From Flavobacteriaceae bacterium (lineage in GTDB: Bacteria; Bacteroidota; Bacteroidia; Flavobacteriales; Flavobacteriaceae): a stretch of DNA of 64,000 nt. Below the pieces are notes generated by a model. It was not told the DNA's origin and did not search any database. It saw only the letters and a list, made by a program, of their open reading frames with translations. The DNA is taken from contig JAFMLQ010000003.1 in assembly GCA_017852075.1 (NCBI GenBank), forward strand, positions 1 through 64,000. Reading direction: 5' to 3'. Shown piece after piece: positions 53,060 to 62,723 of the stretch (position 1 is the stretch's first letter; every line of letters begins with the position of its first letter). The position numbers and the translations under genes are program-made.

Positions 53060-55828
53060 TTATTTAAAATTGTCTTGCTTTGGATCAAAAACATACTCAA
53101 TAACCTGTTGGTGGCGTCTTTGGAATCGCAATGCGCTTCCCGCTGCAGGAGCTCCATAATACCTTCTGGTGGCTGGTCTAAACCGCACAACTTTTGGCAA
53201 ATGCAATAATAAAAAGCTCCAAGCCCCCATATTTCTGGGCTCTTCCTGTGCCCATACGATATCGGTTGCGTTGGGGTATGATTCTATTACAGACTCAATC
53301 TCTTTAACAGGCAACGGAAATAACTGTTCAAGTCGGATCAAGGCAACGTCCATTCTATTTTTTTCTTCTCGTGCTTTAACTAGATCGTAATAAAATTTTC
53401 CTGTACAAAAAACGATTGTCTTTGTACTTTTCACATCCACTTGGGCATCATCAATGAGGGGTTGAAAACCTCCCTTTATAAATTCTGATTTTGAAGAAAC
53501 TGCCAAAGGATGTCGCAACAAGCTTTTAGGTGTAAATACAATTAATGGCTTGCGATAATTCGTTTTCATTTGCCTACGAAGCAAATGGAACATATTGGCA
53601 GGTGTTGTACAGTTTGCAACAAACATATTGTCTTTCGCACAGAGTTGTAAATAACGTTCCATCCGTGCAGAAGAATGTTCTGCTCCCTGACCTTCGTAAC
53701 CATGTGGGAGTAGTAAAACAATTCCGTTTTGGATTTTCCATTTGTCCTCTGCTGAAGAAAGATATTGGTCCAACATAATTTGTGCCCCATTAGAAAAATC
53801 TCCAAATTGGGCTTCCCATAGTGTAAGGGTATTGGGACTTGCCATGGCATATCCGTAGTCAAAGCCCAGAACACCGTATTCAGACAATAGTGAGTTGTAT
53901 ACACTGAAGTGCCCTTGTTTTGCTGGGTTTAAAGTATTGAGTAAGATGATTTCATTTTCAGAATTAACTGATTTAATCACAGCATGCCGATGAGAAAAAG
54001 TACCCCGTTCTACATCTTGTCCTGAAAGTCTCACATTATACCCTTCTTGCAAAAGTGTACCGTAGGCTAGTAGTTCACCCATAGCCCAGTCCAGTCGATC
54101 TCGATCGTAATACATGGCTTTACGATCCGCAATAAGACGTTCTATTTTGCGAAGAAAATTATCACTTTCAGGTAACTCTGTAATTCCTTTTGCGGTAAGG
54201 TCCAATAAGGCTTTCGATACCGCAGTTTTGACTGGTTGTAACATTACCGTTTCGTCAACCCGCTTGAGCGACTTCCACTCATCCTGCATGAAAGGAGTAA
54301 TGACAGTATTTTCTAATTTCCTTGAGCCTTCTAAACTATCCTCAAGACTGGATTTGTATTCTTCCTCTAATACTTTGACATACTGGTCGTCAATCAATCC
54401 TGCTGTTTTGAGATCTTGCGCATAAATGTCTCGAGGATTGCTGTGTTTCGCAATAGCTTTGTACAGCTTCGGTTGTGTAAAACGTGGTTCATCTCCCTCG
54501 TTATGTCCATACTTTCGATACCCTAAAAGGTCTATAAAAACGTCCTGACCGAAACGCATACGAAAATCCAAAGCAAACAAAGTGGCGTGTACTACCGCTT
54601 CAGCATCGTCTGCATTGACATGTAATACTGGGGACAGAGTCACTTTTGCCACGTCCGTACAATAGGTGCTGGAGCGTGCGTCTAGGTAATTGGTAGTAAA
54701 TCCAATTTGATTGTTGACTACAATATGAATGGTTCCTCCTGTGGAATACCCTTTTAATTTAGCCATTTGTACAATTTCGTAGGGAAGTCCCTGTCCTGCA
54801 ATGGCCGCATCGCCGTGTACAATGATTGGAAGCACCTTATTGGTATTTCCCTTAAATTTATTTTCTAATTTGGCACGGGTGATCCCTTCAACAACCGCTC
54901 CAACAGTTTCCAAATGCGAAGGGTTTGGAGCGATGTTCATATTGATTTGTTTCCCTGTATCGGTAACACGTTGCGAGGTCCAACCCAAATGGTATTTTAC
55001 GTCGCCGTCAAAAACCACTTCTTCATAGTCTTTCCCATCAAACTCATTAAAGATATCTTGCGTGGACTTTCCGAAGATATTGGCCAAGGTGTTTAAACGT
55101 CCTCTGTGTGCCATACCCATAACAAACTCTTCGACTCCCTGATTTGCAGCAGATTCAATTACCGCATCTAAAGCTGGGATCAAGGATTCTCCTCCTTCTA
55201 GTGAAAAGCGTTTTTGGCCAACGTATTTGGTATGTAAAAAGCTTTCAAAGCTTACCGCTTGATTGAGCTTTTTAAGAATGTGTTTTTTCTGTGTTTCTGA
55301 AAAATGGGGGTGGTTGTCATTGACATTTAATCGCTTTTGAATCCAATTTACCTTTTCTGGATTTCGAATATACATATACTCGATTCCTATAGAATCACAA
55401 TAAATACGTTTTAAATGTTCAATTATCACCTGCAGCGAACTAGGTCCTATTCCCATAATTTCTCCTGCATTGAAAACCGTGGCTAAATCGGCTTGGCTTA
55501 AACCAAAGTTTTCTATATCTAATGTCGGAGAGTACTTTCTTCGCTCACGAACAGGGTTCGTTTTGGTAAATAGATGTCCCCTAGATCGGTAAGCGTCAAT
55601 TAATTTTACCACGCGAAATTCTTTTTGCAACTGTTCTGGAACTTCTGTTTCTGGCGACGCTATAACAGTTACTGCCTCGGTCACTCCGTTGCTTTCCAAA
55701 CCGAAATCAAAACCTTGAAAAAAAGCCCTCCAACTGGGCTCTACATTGTCTGGATGCTGTAAATATTGATCGTATAGTTCAGCAAAATAGCCTGTATGGG
55801 CGGCATTTAGAAACGAATAATTATCCAT
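53060..55828 (-). CDS. sucA: 2-oxoglutarate dehydrogenase E1
   Basis: A 922-residue thiamine-diphosphate enzyme. The N-terminal E2-contact segment ([20 protein letters not shown]) is present. The ThDP region contains [14 protein letters not shown] and GDAAIAGQG; the C-terminal half has [20 protein letters not shown]. Normal length. It is the first gene of sucA-sucB. Confidence 0.94.
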   Translation of the reverse strand: MDNYSFLNAAHTGYFAELYDQYLQHPDNVEPSWRAFFQGFDFGLESNGVTEAVTVIASPETEVPEQLQKEFRVVKLIDAYRSRGHLFTKTNPVRERRKYSPTLDIENFGLSQADLATVFNAGEIMGIGPSSLQVIIEHLKRIYCDSIGIEYMYIRNPEKVNWIQKRLNVNDNHPHFSETQKKHILKKLNQAVSFESFLHTKYVGQKRFSLEGGESLIPALDAVIESAANQGVEEFVMGMAHRGRLNTLANIFGKSTQDIFNEFDGKDYEEVVFDGDVKYHLGWTSQRVTDTGKQINMNIAPNPSHLETVGAVVEGITRAKLENKFKGNTNKVLPIIVHGDAAIAGQGLPYEIVQMAKLKGYSTGGTIHIVVNNQIGFTTNYLDARSSTYCTDVAKVTLSPVLHVNADDAEAVVHATLFALDFRMRFGQDVFIDLLGYRKYGHNEGDEPRFTQPKLYKAIAKHSNPRDIYAQDLKTAGLIDDQYVKVLEEEYKSSLEDSLEGSRKLENTVITPFMQDEWKSLKRVDETVMLQPVKTAVSKALLDLTAKGITELPESDNFLRKIERLIADRKAMYYDRDRLDWAMGELLAYGTLLQEGYNVRLSGQDVERGTFSHRHAVIKSVNSENEIILLNTLNPAKQGHFSVYNSLLSEYGVLGFDYGYAMASPNTLTLWEAQFGDFSNGAQIMLDQYLSSAEDKWKIQNGIVLLLPHGYEGQGAEHSSARMERYLQLCAKDNMFVANCTTPANMFHLLRRQMKTNYRKPLIVFTPKSLLRHPLAVSSKSEFIKGGFQPLIDDAQVDVKSTKTIVFCTGKFYYDLVKAREEKNRMDVALIRLEQLFPLPVKEIESVIESYPNATDIVWAQEEPRNMGAWSFLLLHLPKVVRFRPATRRYYGAPAAGSALRFQRRHQQVIEYVFDPKQDNFK

Positions 55829-55858
55829 GTAGTCAAATCAGTACAAAAATCTCAACTT

Positions 55859-55893
55859 CAAAATTACAACTTTTGCCTTAAGTGTCTTGCAAA
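55859..55893 (-). promoter_or_regulatory. sucA promoter candidate
   Basis: On the minus strand TTTG (55893-55890) is followed after 23 bases by TAATTTTG (55866-55859), an exact TAnnTTTG box. The box ends 30 bases before the sucA ATG. The spacing is at the long end of the known range. Confidence 0.5.
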
Positions 55894-56012
55894 TTGTCGA
55901 AAAATAGTGCCTTTTGTTAGACGAATTTAATTTTTAGAAAGAAAATGAAATCGTGGACAACTTTTTTGAAAAAGCAGCTTTTTAAAAGAGAACATTTTAA
56001 TACCTTCTCCCC

Positions 56013-57272
56013 ATGTTTGCACTGGTAGATTGTAACAATTTTTACGCGTCTTGTGAGCGTGTTTTTCAACCGCAATGGGAAGGGAAACCTATCGTGATTC
56101 TTTCCAACAACGACGGTTGTGTGATCGCGCGCAGTAACGAAGCCAAAACCTTGGGAATTCCGATGGGTGCTCCCGCTTTTCAATATCGAGATCAGTTTAA
56201 ACGTCAAGGGATTAAAGTCTTTTCCTCCAACTATCCCCTTTATGGGGATATGAGCCGCCGGGTGATGTCCCTCCTAAAACAATACACACCCAATATTGAA
56301 ATTTACAGTATCGATGAAGCCTTTTTATATTTCAAAGGCTTTGACCTCTTTGACTTGGAGGAAGAGGGAAAAAAAATGCGCAAACAGGTGCGTCAGTGGA
56401 CAGGTATTCCTGTTTCAGTAGGAATGGCACCTAGTAAAGCTTTAGCAAAAATCGCCAATAAGATTGCCAAAAAATTTAGTTCCAGGACAGGAGGCGTATA
56501 TTGTATTGACACGGAAGACAAGCGTATTAAAGCCCTAAAATGGACTCCTATTGGAGATGTGTGGGGCGTGGGGCGGCAACATCGCCAGCGTCTTGAGAAC
56601 ATAGGTGTTGAAAATGCCTGGCAATTTACCTTACTCCCTGATGAATGGATTCGAAAGCATATGAGCGTCCTAGGACTTCGCTTGAAAAAAGATTTACAAG
56701 GCCTACCCTTTATTCAAATAGAGGAAATTCAACCTCCAAAAAAAGGCATTGCTACCACGCGTAGTTTTGAAGGTACCCTCAACACATTTTCAGATTTGGA
56801 AGAGCGCATATCCACCTTTGCCAGTAGCTGTGCGGAAAAAATGCGGAAGCAACAAAGCAGTTGCAACGCACTTTTGGTTTTTGTTCGCAGCGATCCTCAC
56901 AAAAAAGGAAGTCTGCCCTACCGAAACAGCTGTGTACTTCCCTTACCCTATGCGACGAACTCCAGCATTACCCTCAGTAAGTACGCCGTTTTAGGGCTAC
57001 AGAAAATTTTTAAAGAAGGGATTGCCTACAAAAAAGCGGGAGTCATGATTATGGGATTAGTCCCTACGGTAAAACGTCAGTTGAGTCTTTTTGACAACAA
57101 CAACACAAAGCATGTGGCTCTGATGCAAAGTTTGGATCAAATCCACAAACGCTTTGGTCCTTATCAGATTAAACTGGCAAATCAGGACTTAAACCGCACT
57201 TGGAAAATGAAACAGGAACACCTTTCCAAACGCTTTACCACAGAACTCAAAGAAGTAATTATCGTAAAATAG
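56013..57272 (+). CDS. umuC: Y-family DNA polymerase V subunit UmuC
   Basis: A 419-residue translesion polymerase. The catalytic residues lie in FALVDCNNFYASCERVF and YSIDEAFLYF; PVSVGMAPSKALAKIANKIAKK and DVWGVGRQHRQRLENIG are the helix-hairpin DNA contacts. The C-terminal part carries an LSLFD-type beta-clamp motif (RQLSLFDNN). It precedes umuD, the reverse of the enterobacterial order. No SOS box that I can recognise is upstream. Confidence 0.9.
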   Translation: MFALVDCNNFYASCERVFQPQWEGKPIVILSNNDGCVIARSNEAKTLGIPMGAPAFQYRDQFKRQGIKVFSSNYPLYGDMSRRVMSLLKQYTPNIEIYSIDEAFLYFKGFDLFDLEEEGKKMRKQVRQWTGIPVSVGMAPSKALAKIANKIAKKFSSRTGGVYCIDTEDKRIKALKWTPIGDVWGVGRQHRQRLENIGVENAWQFTLLPDEWIRKHMSVLGLRLKKDLQGLPFIQIEEIQPPKKGIATTRSFEGTLNTFSDLEERISTFASSCAEKMRKQQSSCNALLVFVRSDPHKKGSLPYRNSCVLPLPYATNSSITLSKYAVLGLQKIFKEGIAYKKAGVMIMGLVPTVKRQLSLFDNNNTKHVALMQSLDQIHKRFGPYQIKLANQDLNRTWKMKQEHLSKRFTTELKEVIIVK

Positions 57273-57277
57273 GCCCA

Positions 57278-57709
57278 ATGGAAGATCAAAAGCTCATTTT
57301 TTTTCACCCCAATCAAGAAACTCGCAAGCAATTACACCTAGTACAAGAAGGTATCTCGGCAGGGTTTCCCTCACCTGCCGATGATTTTAAAGAATTGCGC
57401 ATCAGTATAGACCAAGAAGTAGTCCGAAATGAAGAAGCTACTTTTTACGCACGAGTCTCTGGAGAATCCATGCAAGGAGCGGGACTGGACGACGGTGATC
57501 TATTGGTTATCGACCGGAGTTTAGAACCTCAAAATAATAAGATAGCCGTCTGTTTTCTCGATGGTGAGTTTACCGTTAAAAGGCTCAAAGTAGAATTAGA
57601 TTGTATTTATTTGATGCCCGAAAATAAAAATTATCAACCTATAAAGGTGAGCGAAGGGGACGAACTTATCATCTGGGGCATTGTGACCTATGTCGTTAAA
57701 AAAGTATAA
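57278..57709 (+). CDS. umuD: UmuD-like S24 autoprotease
   Basis: A 143-residue protein that, after RecA-stimulated self-cleavage, joins UmuC. The cleavage site A28-G29 in ISAGFPSPADDF, nucleophile S64 in GESMQGAGL and general base K101 in EFTVKRLK are all kept. They are offset by exactly 4 from G25, S60 and K97 of the E. coli protein. ATG 57278 lies 5 bases after umuC. Confidence 0.9.
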   Translation: MEDQKLIFFHPNQETRKQLHLVQEGISAGFPSPADDFKELRISIDQEVVRNEEATFYARVSGESMQGAGLDDGDLLVIDRSLEPQNNKIAVCFLDGEFTVKRLKVELDCIYLMPENKNYQPIKVSEGDELIIWGIVTYVVKKV

Positions 57710-57714
57710 GACAA

Positions 57715-58065
57715 ATGGAATTCAAGTGTGCATGGGTTCCCTTTATTTTCATTTTGCTTTTTTTGCATTGTAGCAAAGAAGAGTCAGAAAGTATTCCCAA
57801 CTGTATCGAACAAAAAATTAAAACCCTTGAAAAAGAAGCGGTTTGGAATCCACCTGCAAAAATTTACAGCTATACCTATCAAAACCAAACAGTATATTTT
57901 TTTCCGCAACGTTGCTGCGATATTCCCAGTGAATTGTATGATGAAAACTGTACTTTACTCTGCCTCCCCGATGGAGGAATCACAGGGCAAGGAAATGGGA
58001 AATGTGCTAATTTCTTTATAGAACGCACCAATGAAAAACTCATCTGGGAAGATTCTAGGGAGTGA
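57715..58065 (+). CDS. small Cys-rich lipoprotein (DUF6970-like) behind umuCD
   Basis: A 116-residue lipoprotein with signal VPFIFILLFLHCSKEE (lipobox Cys19). The mature part has six further cysteines, including FFPQRCCDIPSELYDENC and LLCLPDGGITGQGNGKC, a pattern I associate with the DUF6970 family. It is 5 bases after umuD, so it should be cotranscribed with the translesion genes, although a lipoprotein has no known part in that process. Confidence 0.65.
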   Translation: MEFKCAWVPFIFILLFLHCSKEESESIPNCIEQKIKTLEKEAVWNPPAKIYSYTYQNQTVYFFPQRCCDIPSELYDENCTLLCLPDGGITGQGNGKCANFFIERTNEKLIWEDSRE

Positions 58066-58073
58066 ATCACTCC
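58059..58073. other. palindrome spanning two convergent stop codons
   Basis: GGAGTGA-A-TCACTCC is a perfect 15-base odd palindrome. It contains the TGA of the lipoprotein gene and, on the other strand, the TGA of the TetR gene. A small hairpin with a 5-base loop is possible; no T-run follows. Confidence 0.4.
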
Positions 58074-58672
58074 ATCAGTACTTTGTGGAAAAGTTTGGCT
58101 AAAAAAGTGGCTAATTGGTCGCTACTAAAATTGATATCTGAAGTGTGTGTGGCTAAAAAAAGTTCTGGTGGTGCCCCCACCAGCATAAAGCTGAGTAATA
58201 GAAACTCGTATTTTTCAGTAAATGATTTGATTTTTAGATCTGATTTTAAATCCCGATTTAAATTCTTTACAATGGTTTTTATAATATCGCTCTGGTAAGA
58301 GCTCTGACGAATGTGTGCTTGATTTAAAATATGGAAATGAATCATTTCTGGGGTTCCGATAAGATCAAAGTAATTTTTAAAAGTACCGTACAAATAGTCA
58401 TATACATTGTCACTCTCTTTTCGGGTTTGCTGGATGGCACTTTTAACACTAAGGTTGAGTTCTTCAATTAGCGCATCAAAAAGAGACTGCGTATCGGGAA
58501 AGTAATTGTAAAACGTACCTCGGGCAACCTCACTTTTTAATACAATATCAGCAACAGTTGTTTTTTCTAATCCTAAGGTTGAAAATAAGATTAAGCCTTC
58601 TTGTAAAAGTCGTTTGCGCACCTGTTCCTTCTGAGTAGCGCGTTTTCCCAAAACTTTAATTGTTTCATCCAC
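58067..58672 (-). CDS. TetR-family regulator of the beta-oxidation operon
   Basis: A protein of about 201 residues. The helix-turn-helix is GLEKTTVADIVLKSEVARGTFYNYFPD, followed by a helical ligand domain, which may bind acyl-CoA given its place. The start chosen is GTG 58672, two bases after the thiolase stop; the frame continues to 58699 but would overlap that gene. As last gene of the operon it could autoregulate through the palindrome at 62269-62293. Confidence 0.8.
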   Translation of the reverse strand: MDETIKVLGKRATQKEQVRKRLLQEGLILFSTLGLEKTTVADIVLKSEVARGTFYNYFPDTQSLFDALIEELNLSVKSAIQQTRKESDNVYDYLYGTFKNYFDLIGTPEMIHFHILNQAHIRQSSYQSDIIKTIVKNLNRDLKSDLKIKSFTEKYEFLLLSFMLVGAPPELFLATHTSDINFSSDQLATFLAKLFHKVLME

Positions 58673-58673
58673 A

Positions 58674-59843
58674 CTATAACCGCTCAAAAATCCCAGCAAT
58701 TCCTTGACCTCCCCCTACGCAGGCAGTGACCATACCGTAGTGCTGATTTCGTTTTTTCATTTCGTTTAATAACTGAATTGACAATTTGGCTCCGGTACAC
58801 CCCAGAGGATGCCCTAGTGCAATAGCCCCTCCATTGACATTGACGGTTTCTGGATTAAGCCCTGTTTCTTGAATTACAGCCAAAGCCTGAACAGCAAAAG
58901 CCTCGTTGAGCTCTGTTTGCTCTATATCATTCAGTTTTAATCCCGCCTGTTTCAACGCTTTGGGTATGGCCACGCATGGGCCAATTCCCATATATAAAGG
59001 ATCTACCCCGCCTACGGCACACGCCGCCAAACGAGCAATAGGTTCCAATTTCAATTCCTTTACCAACGCTTCACTTACTACCAAAGTAAAAGCAGCACCA
59101 TCTGAAGTCTGAGAAGCGTTCCCAGCAGTTACCACACCTCCTTTTTTAAAAACTGCTCTGAGTTTTGAAAGTCCTTCAACAGTGGTATCTCTTCGCACGC
59201 CTTCATCGGTAGCAACCTTGTGGGTTTTGGTTTTTCGTTTACCATCAACAACAAATACCTCTTCTACTGAAACAGGAACAATTTGTTCTTTAAACGCCCC
59301 TGAATCTATGGCTTCAGCAGCTTTTTTGTGGGATTCATAAGAAAATTGGTCGGCAGCCTCACGGCCAATCCCATATTTCCCTGCTACGGCCTCTGCCGTA
59401 TGTCCCATACTGACATGATAATTGATGTTTTCCAGGTTGGCTTTATAACTGGGTGCCAGTTTGTATCCTGTCATGGGAAGCATACTCATACTTTCCACAC
59501 CTCCTGCTACATAAATATGTCCAAAGCCTGCTTTGATTTTTCCCACTGCCTGTGCAATGGCTTCCAGTCCAGAAGCACAATAACGATTGATCGTTATTCC
59601 AGCAACTTCTTTACCCAGTGCTCTTGCAGAAATCAATCGTCCTACCTGAAGTCCTTGTTCTCCTTCGGGGTTGGCACAACCCACAATCACATCGTCCACC
59701 TGCTTTGGGTCGATTTGTGGAACTGCTTTCATCAAATGCTGGATGACTTGGACGGCTAGATCGTCAGAACGGTAATTTTTAAATCCTCCTTTTTTTGCTT
59801 TTCCTACGGCTGATCTATAGCCTTGAATGATATATGCTTCCAT
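58674..59843 (-). CDS. acetyl-CoA C-acyltransferase (thiolase)
   Basis: A 389-residue thiolase that ends a beta-oxidation round. Active-site Cys is in NRYCASGLEAIAQ, the GHPLGCTGA motif carries the His, and the second Cys lies in TACVGGGQGIA. It is 3 bases after the multifunctional gene upstream, like FadA/FadI in other bacteria. Confidence 0.9.
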   Translation of the reverse strand: MEAYIIQGYRSAVGKAKKGGFKNYRSDDLAVQVIQHLMKAVPQIDPKQVDDVIVGCANPEGEQGLQVGRLISARALGKEVAGITINRYCASGLEAIAQAVGKIKAGFGHIYVAGGVESMSMLPMTGYKLAPSYKANLENINYHVSMGHTAEAVAGKYGIGREAADQFSYESHKKAAEAIDSGAFKEQIVPVSVEEVFVVDGKRKTKTHKVATDEGVRRDTTVEGLSKLRAVFKKGGVVTAGNASQTSDGAAFTLVVSEALVKELKLEPIARLAACAVGGVDPLYMGIGPCVAIPKALKQAGLKLNDIEQTELNEAFAVQALAVIQETGLNPETVNVNGGAIALGHPLGCTGAKLSIQLLNEMKKRNQHYGMVTACVGGGQGIAGIFERL

Positions 59844-59846
59844 CGT

Positions 59847-62237
59847 TTAGTTTCTTAAAGGTTTGTTGTTCATTAACAAATATTGGATTCGATCGAGTGT
59901 TTTCTGATTGCCCAACAAACTCATAAAACCTTCACGTTCGATGTCTAATAAATACTGTTCACTTACTTTTTGGGGAGCGGTTAAATCTCCTCCACAAATG
60001 ACATAGGCAATTTTTCGAGCAATTTCTACATCATAGTCAGACATATACTCACCCAAACGAAATTCATTTATAGCGGAATACAACACACTCATGCCCCCTC
60101 TTCCCAAAACCTGAATGTCTGTTCTGCTGCTTGGAGGCATATAGTTTTTAGCCAATTCTAAAACTTTATCTTTTGCCCTACCAATATTCATAGGGGTATT
60201 GACACACACAAAATCTCGATCTTTTTTTAGATATCCCAGATCGTAGGCTTCATATGCCGAAGTAGAAACTGAAGCAGTAGCAATGGACTTGAAATAATTA
60301 ATTAATGTAGGGTTTTGTACGTCTCCTTCAAAGAAATCGTCCGAGGCGCGCAAGGCAAATTCCTTAGTTCCTCCTCCTCCGGGCAATAAACCAACGCCCA
60401 CTTCCACCAAACCAATATATGACTCTGCGGCGTAAATTCCCGCATCACAGTGCATGGAAATTTCGCACCCCCCTCCAAAAACATATCCTTGAGTGGCTAC
60501 CACTACAGGAATTTTAGAAGTTCTGATTTTCATATTGATCTGCTGAAAATCGTCCACAAAACGTTCCAAAACATCAAACTGCTTTTGCATAGCAAACATT
60601 CCAATATTCATCAAATTGGCTCCAACGGAAAACTGTTTGGCGTTGTTTCCAATCACTAGACCCTTCCAATCACCTTGCTCTGCAAGTTCTATAATTTCAT
60701 GGAGTCCCTTTCCTATGCCTTCCCCAATAGAGTTGCTTTTGCTTGTAAACTCTAAACAAAGAACTCCCTCCCCTATATCATGAACTGTACATTCGCTGTT
60801 TTTAAGGACTGGAGTTTGCTCTCGATAGGTGTCTAAGATAATTAGGGATTCTGTACCAAGAAGAGGTTCGTATTTTTTAGTTTGAATATTGAAATATTTT
60901 TTGTGCCCGTTTTCAAATTTGTAAAAAGATGTCCCCCCAGCAGCTTGAAGATCTGCAACCCATTGAGGAATTTGACCCTTTTGTGCTTTTATTAATTCGA
61001 TTCCACGCTCTAATCCTATCAAATCCCAATATTCAAAAGGACCAAAATCCCACACATAACCTGTACGCATGGCATCGTCTATAGGAAAGTACTGGTCCGA
61101 AATTTCAGGAACCCGTGCTGCAGCATACCCAAGCAAAGCTCCAAAATAGTCTTTAAAAAAGTGGTGTTCCTTGGAGTCCCCTTCAACCAGATATTGCATC
61201 CGTTTGTCCATCAGGCTCATGCCTTTTGCAGTTTTGACCAATTCTATTTTAGGACGAATAGCAGGTTCATAGGTCAAAGTTTCTAAGTTCAATGCATTAA
61301 TTTTGGTTTTACCCTCCGCATCTTTTTCTTTGGTTTTTTCATAAAAACCTTTTCCCGTTTTATTGCCAAGAAATTTGTTGTCTAAAAGAAACCGCATGAA
61401 TTTAGGTTCGGGGCGATTTTTTAACGCATCGATATAGGCATCGCCTTCTACGTTGTTCATTACAAAACGGCTAACATTATCGCCTGTATCCAAACCAACC
61501 AAATCTTGAAGTCGGAAACTTGCTGTGTTAGGTCTTCCTATCAATGAGCCGGTCATGGCATCTACCTCTTCGATTTTAAAATTATATTTTTCAGTCAAAA
61601 GGGTGATTTCTGTTCCTGACATGACTCCAATACGGTTTCCTATAAAGGCAGGGGTATCTTTACACAAAACGGTTTGTTTTCCAAGAGTGATTTTGCCAAA
61701 CTCCATAAAAAATTCCGTAAGCTCCGCAGCAGTTTCCGCGGTCGGGATCACCTCAAGTAATCGCAAGTAGCGCGCAGGATTAAAAAAGTGTGTGCCGCAA
61801 AAATGCTTTTTAAAATCCTCTGAACGGTCTTCTGCTAAGAGCTGAATGGGAATACTCGAAGTATTGGAGCTTACCAAACTGCCTTTCTTACGAAACTGAT
61901 CCACTTTTTCAAGAATCTGTTTTTTGATATCCAGTCGCTCCACAACCACCTCAATGATCCAATCTACTTCGCTTATTTTTTTAAAATCATCTTCAAAATT
62001 TCCTGCCTTTATTCGAGAGGCAAACGATTTGTGATATAATGGAGCGGGTTTGGATTTAATAGCTGTTTGTAGAGCTGTGTCTGCCAAATGATTTCTTGAA
62101 ACTTGATCTTTATCAGCGCCTGCAGGAACAATGTCCAACAGTAACACTTCCATGCCCACATTTGCTAAATGACAAGCAATGCCCGATCCCATTAATCCAG
62201 AACCGAGAACAGCTACTTTTTTAAGTCGATACTTCAT
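59847..62237 (-). CDS. 3-hydroxyacyl-CoA dehydrogenase/enoyl-CoA hydratase (FadN type)
   Basis: A 796-residue bifunctional beta-oxidation enzyme. The dehydrogenase half comes first (VLGSGLMGSGIACHLANVG from about 11, then THFFNPARYLRLLEV); the hydratase half is C-terminal (about 480-700, with AEQGDWKGLVIGNNAKQFSVGANL split over it, and GLLPGGGGTKE). The domain order is the reverse of E. coli FadB and the same as FadN of Bacillus. It starts the fadN-thiolase-tetR operon. Acyl-CoA dehydrogenase and ligase genes are not adjacent. Confidence 0.9.
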   Translation of the reverse strand: MKYRLKKVAVLGSGLMGSGIACHLANVGMEVLLLDIVPAGADKDQVSRNHLADTALQTAIKSKPAPLYHKSFASRIKAGNFEDDFKKISEVDWIIEVVVERLDIKKQILEKVDQFRKKGSLVSSNTSSIPIQLLAEDRSEDFKKHFCGTHFFNPARYLRLLEVIPTAETAAELTEFFMEFGKITLGKQTVLCKDTPAFIGNRIGVMSGTEITLLTEKYNFKIEEVDAMTGSLIGRPNTASFRLQDLVGLDTGDNVSRFVMNNVEGDAYIDALKNRPEPKFMRFLLDNKFLGNKTGKGFYEKTKEKDAEGKTKINALNLETLTYEPAIRPKIELVKTAKGMSLMDKRMQYLVEGDSKEHHFFKDYFGALLGYAAARVPEISDQYFPIDDAMRTGYVWDFGPFEYWDLIGLERGIELIKAQKGQIPQWVADLQAAGGTSFYKFENGHKKYFNIQTKKYEPLLGTESLIILDTYREQTPVLKNSECTVHDIGEGVLCLEFTSKSNSIGEGIGKGLHEIIELAEQGDWKGLVIGNNAKQFSVGANLMNIGMFAMQKQFDVLERFVDDFQQINMKIRTSKIPVVVATQGYVFGGGCEISMHCDAGIYAAESYIGLVEVGVGLLPGGGGTKEFALRASDDFFEGDVQNPTLINYFKSIATASVSTSAYEAYDLGYLKKDRDFVCVNTPMNIGRAKDKVLELAKNYMPPSSRTDIQVLGRGGMSVLYSAINEFRLGEYMSDYDVEIARKIAYVICGGDLTAPQKVSEQYLLDIEREGFMSLLGNQKTLDRIQYLLMNNKPLRN

Positions 62238-62256
62238 CCTAATTTTATTTATCTTA

Positions 62257-62264
62257 CTAAACTA
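62257..62264 (-). promoter_or_regulatory. -7 box candidate for the beta-oxidation operon
   Basis: TAGTTTAG on the minus strand is one base off TAnnTTTG, 19 bases before the ATG at 62237. It lies 4 bases from the palindrome at 62269-62293, which would sit between this box and the expected -33 site. Confidence 0.35.
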
Positions 62265-62268
62265 GTTA

Positions 62269-62293
62269 AAAAAATGACACCGTGTCATTTTTT
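62269..62293. promoter_or_regulatory. 25-bp palindrome, probable TetR operator
   Basis: AAAAAATGACAC-C-GTGTCATTTTTT is a perfect odd palindrome in the divergent region between the beta-oxidation operon and the SCP2 gene. The core TGACACCGTGTCA is typical in size and form for TetR-family operators. The operon's own last gene encodes a TetR regulator. Confidence 0.6.
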
Positions 62294-62298
62294 ATTTC

Positions 62299-62306
62299 TA
62301 CTTTTG
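62299..62306 (+). promoter_or_regulatory. -7 box candidate for the SCP2 gene
   Basis: TACTTTTG is an exact TAnnTTTG match 16 bases before the ATG at 62323. The palindrome covers its -33 region, so repression of both divergent promoters from one operator is possible. Confidence 0.45.
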
Positions 62307-62322
62307 AATAAAACCTTTAAAA

Positions 62323-62619
62323 ATGAGTTTAGAAAATATTATCTCGCAGTTTGAAAAAAGAGCCTCAACTGCAGAACCTATAGGAGGTACGTTGAAGTTT
62401 GAAGTAGACGGCATGGGTATTTTAATTGACGGAACTGGAGATACAAATACAGTAAACGCTTCCGATTCAGAAGCAGATTGCACCATCAGTCTTACTGCAG
62501 AAGTATTGGAAAAACTTCGAGATGGTGACATCAATCCGATGATGGCAGTTATGGGCGGACAAATCAAAATTAGCGGAGACATGGGATTGGCAATGAAAGT
62601 CCAATCGCTGATGGGTTGA
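62323..62619 (+). CDS. SCP2 sterol-carrier-like protein
   Basis: A 98-residue single-domain SCP2 protein that binds acyl chains or acyl-CoA in a hydrophobic tunnel. LKFEVDGMGILIDGTGD, DCTISLTAEVLEKLRDGDINPMMAVMGGQIKISGD and the helix MGLAMKVQSLMG are the family pattern. Being divergent from the beta-oxidation operon and sharing the palindromic region, it may carry the substrates of that pathway. Confidence 0.85.
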   Translation: MSLENIISQFEKRASTAEPIGGTLKFEVDGMGILIDGTGDTNTVNASDSEADCTISLTAEVLEKLRDGDINPMMAVMGGQIKISGDMGLAMKVQSLMG

Positions 62620-62723
62620 AAGTTATCCCGTTTTACAGTTTGTTCTAAATATAAAATTGGTAACAATTCTAAAACAATTCGTTGCCATTAACTTAATTAA
62701 AATCAAAAGTTTAAGGTCTAAAT

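Noticed and set aside
55969..55983. AAAAAGC-A-GCTTTTT palindrome upstream of umuC
   Set aside because: A/T-rich and short; no known SOS operator form in Bacteroidota that it matches, and no second copy noticed.
59328..59759. 143-codon frame on + strand
   Set aside because: Antisense to the thiolase gene.
62298..62666. 122-codon frame on - strand
   Set aside because: Covers the SCP2 gene in antisense; SCP2 has clear family motifs and a promoter-like box.
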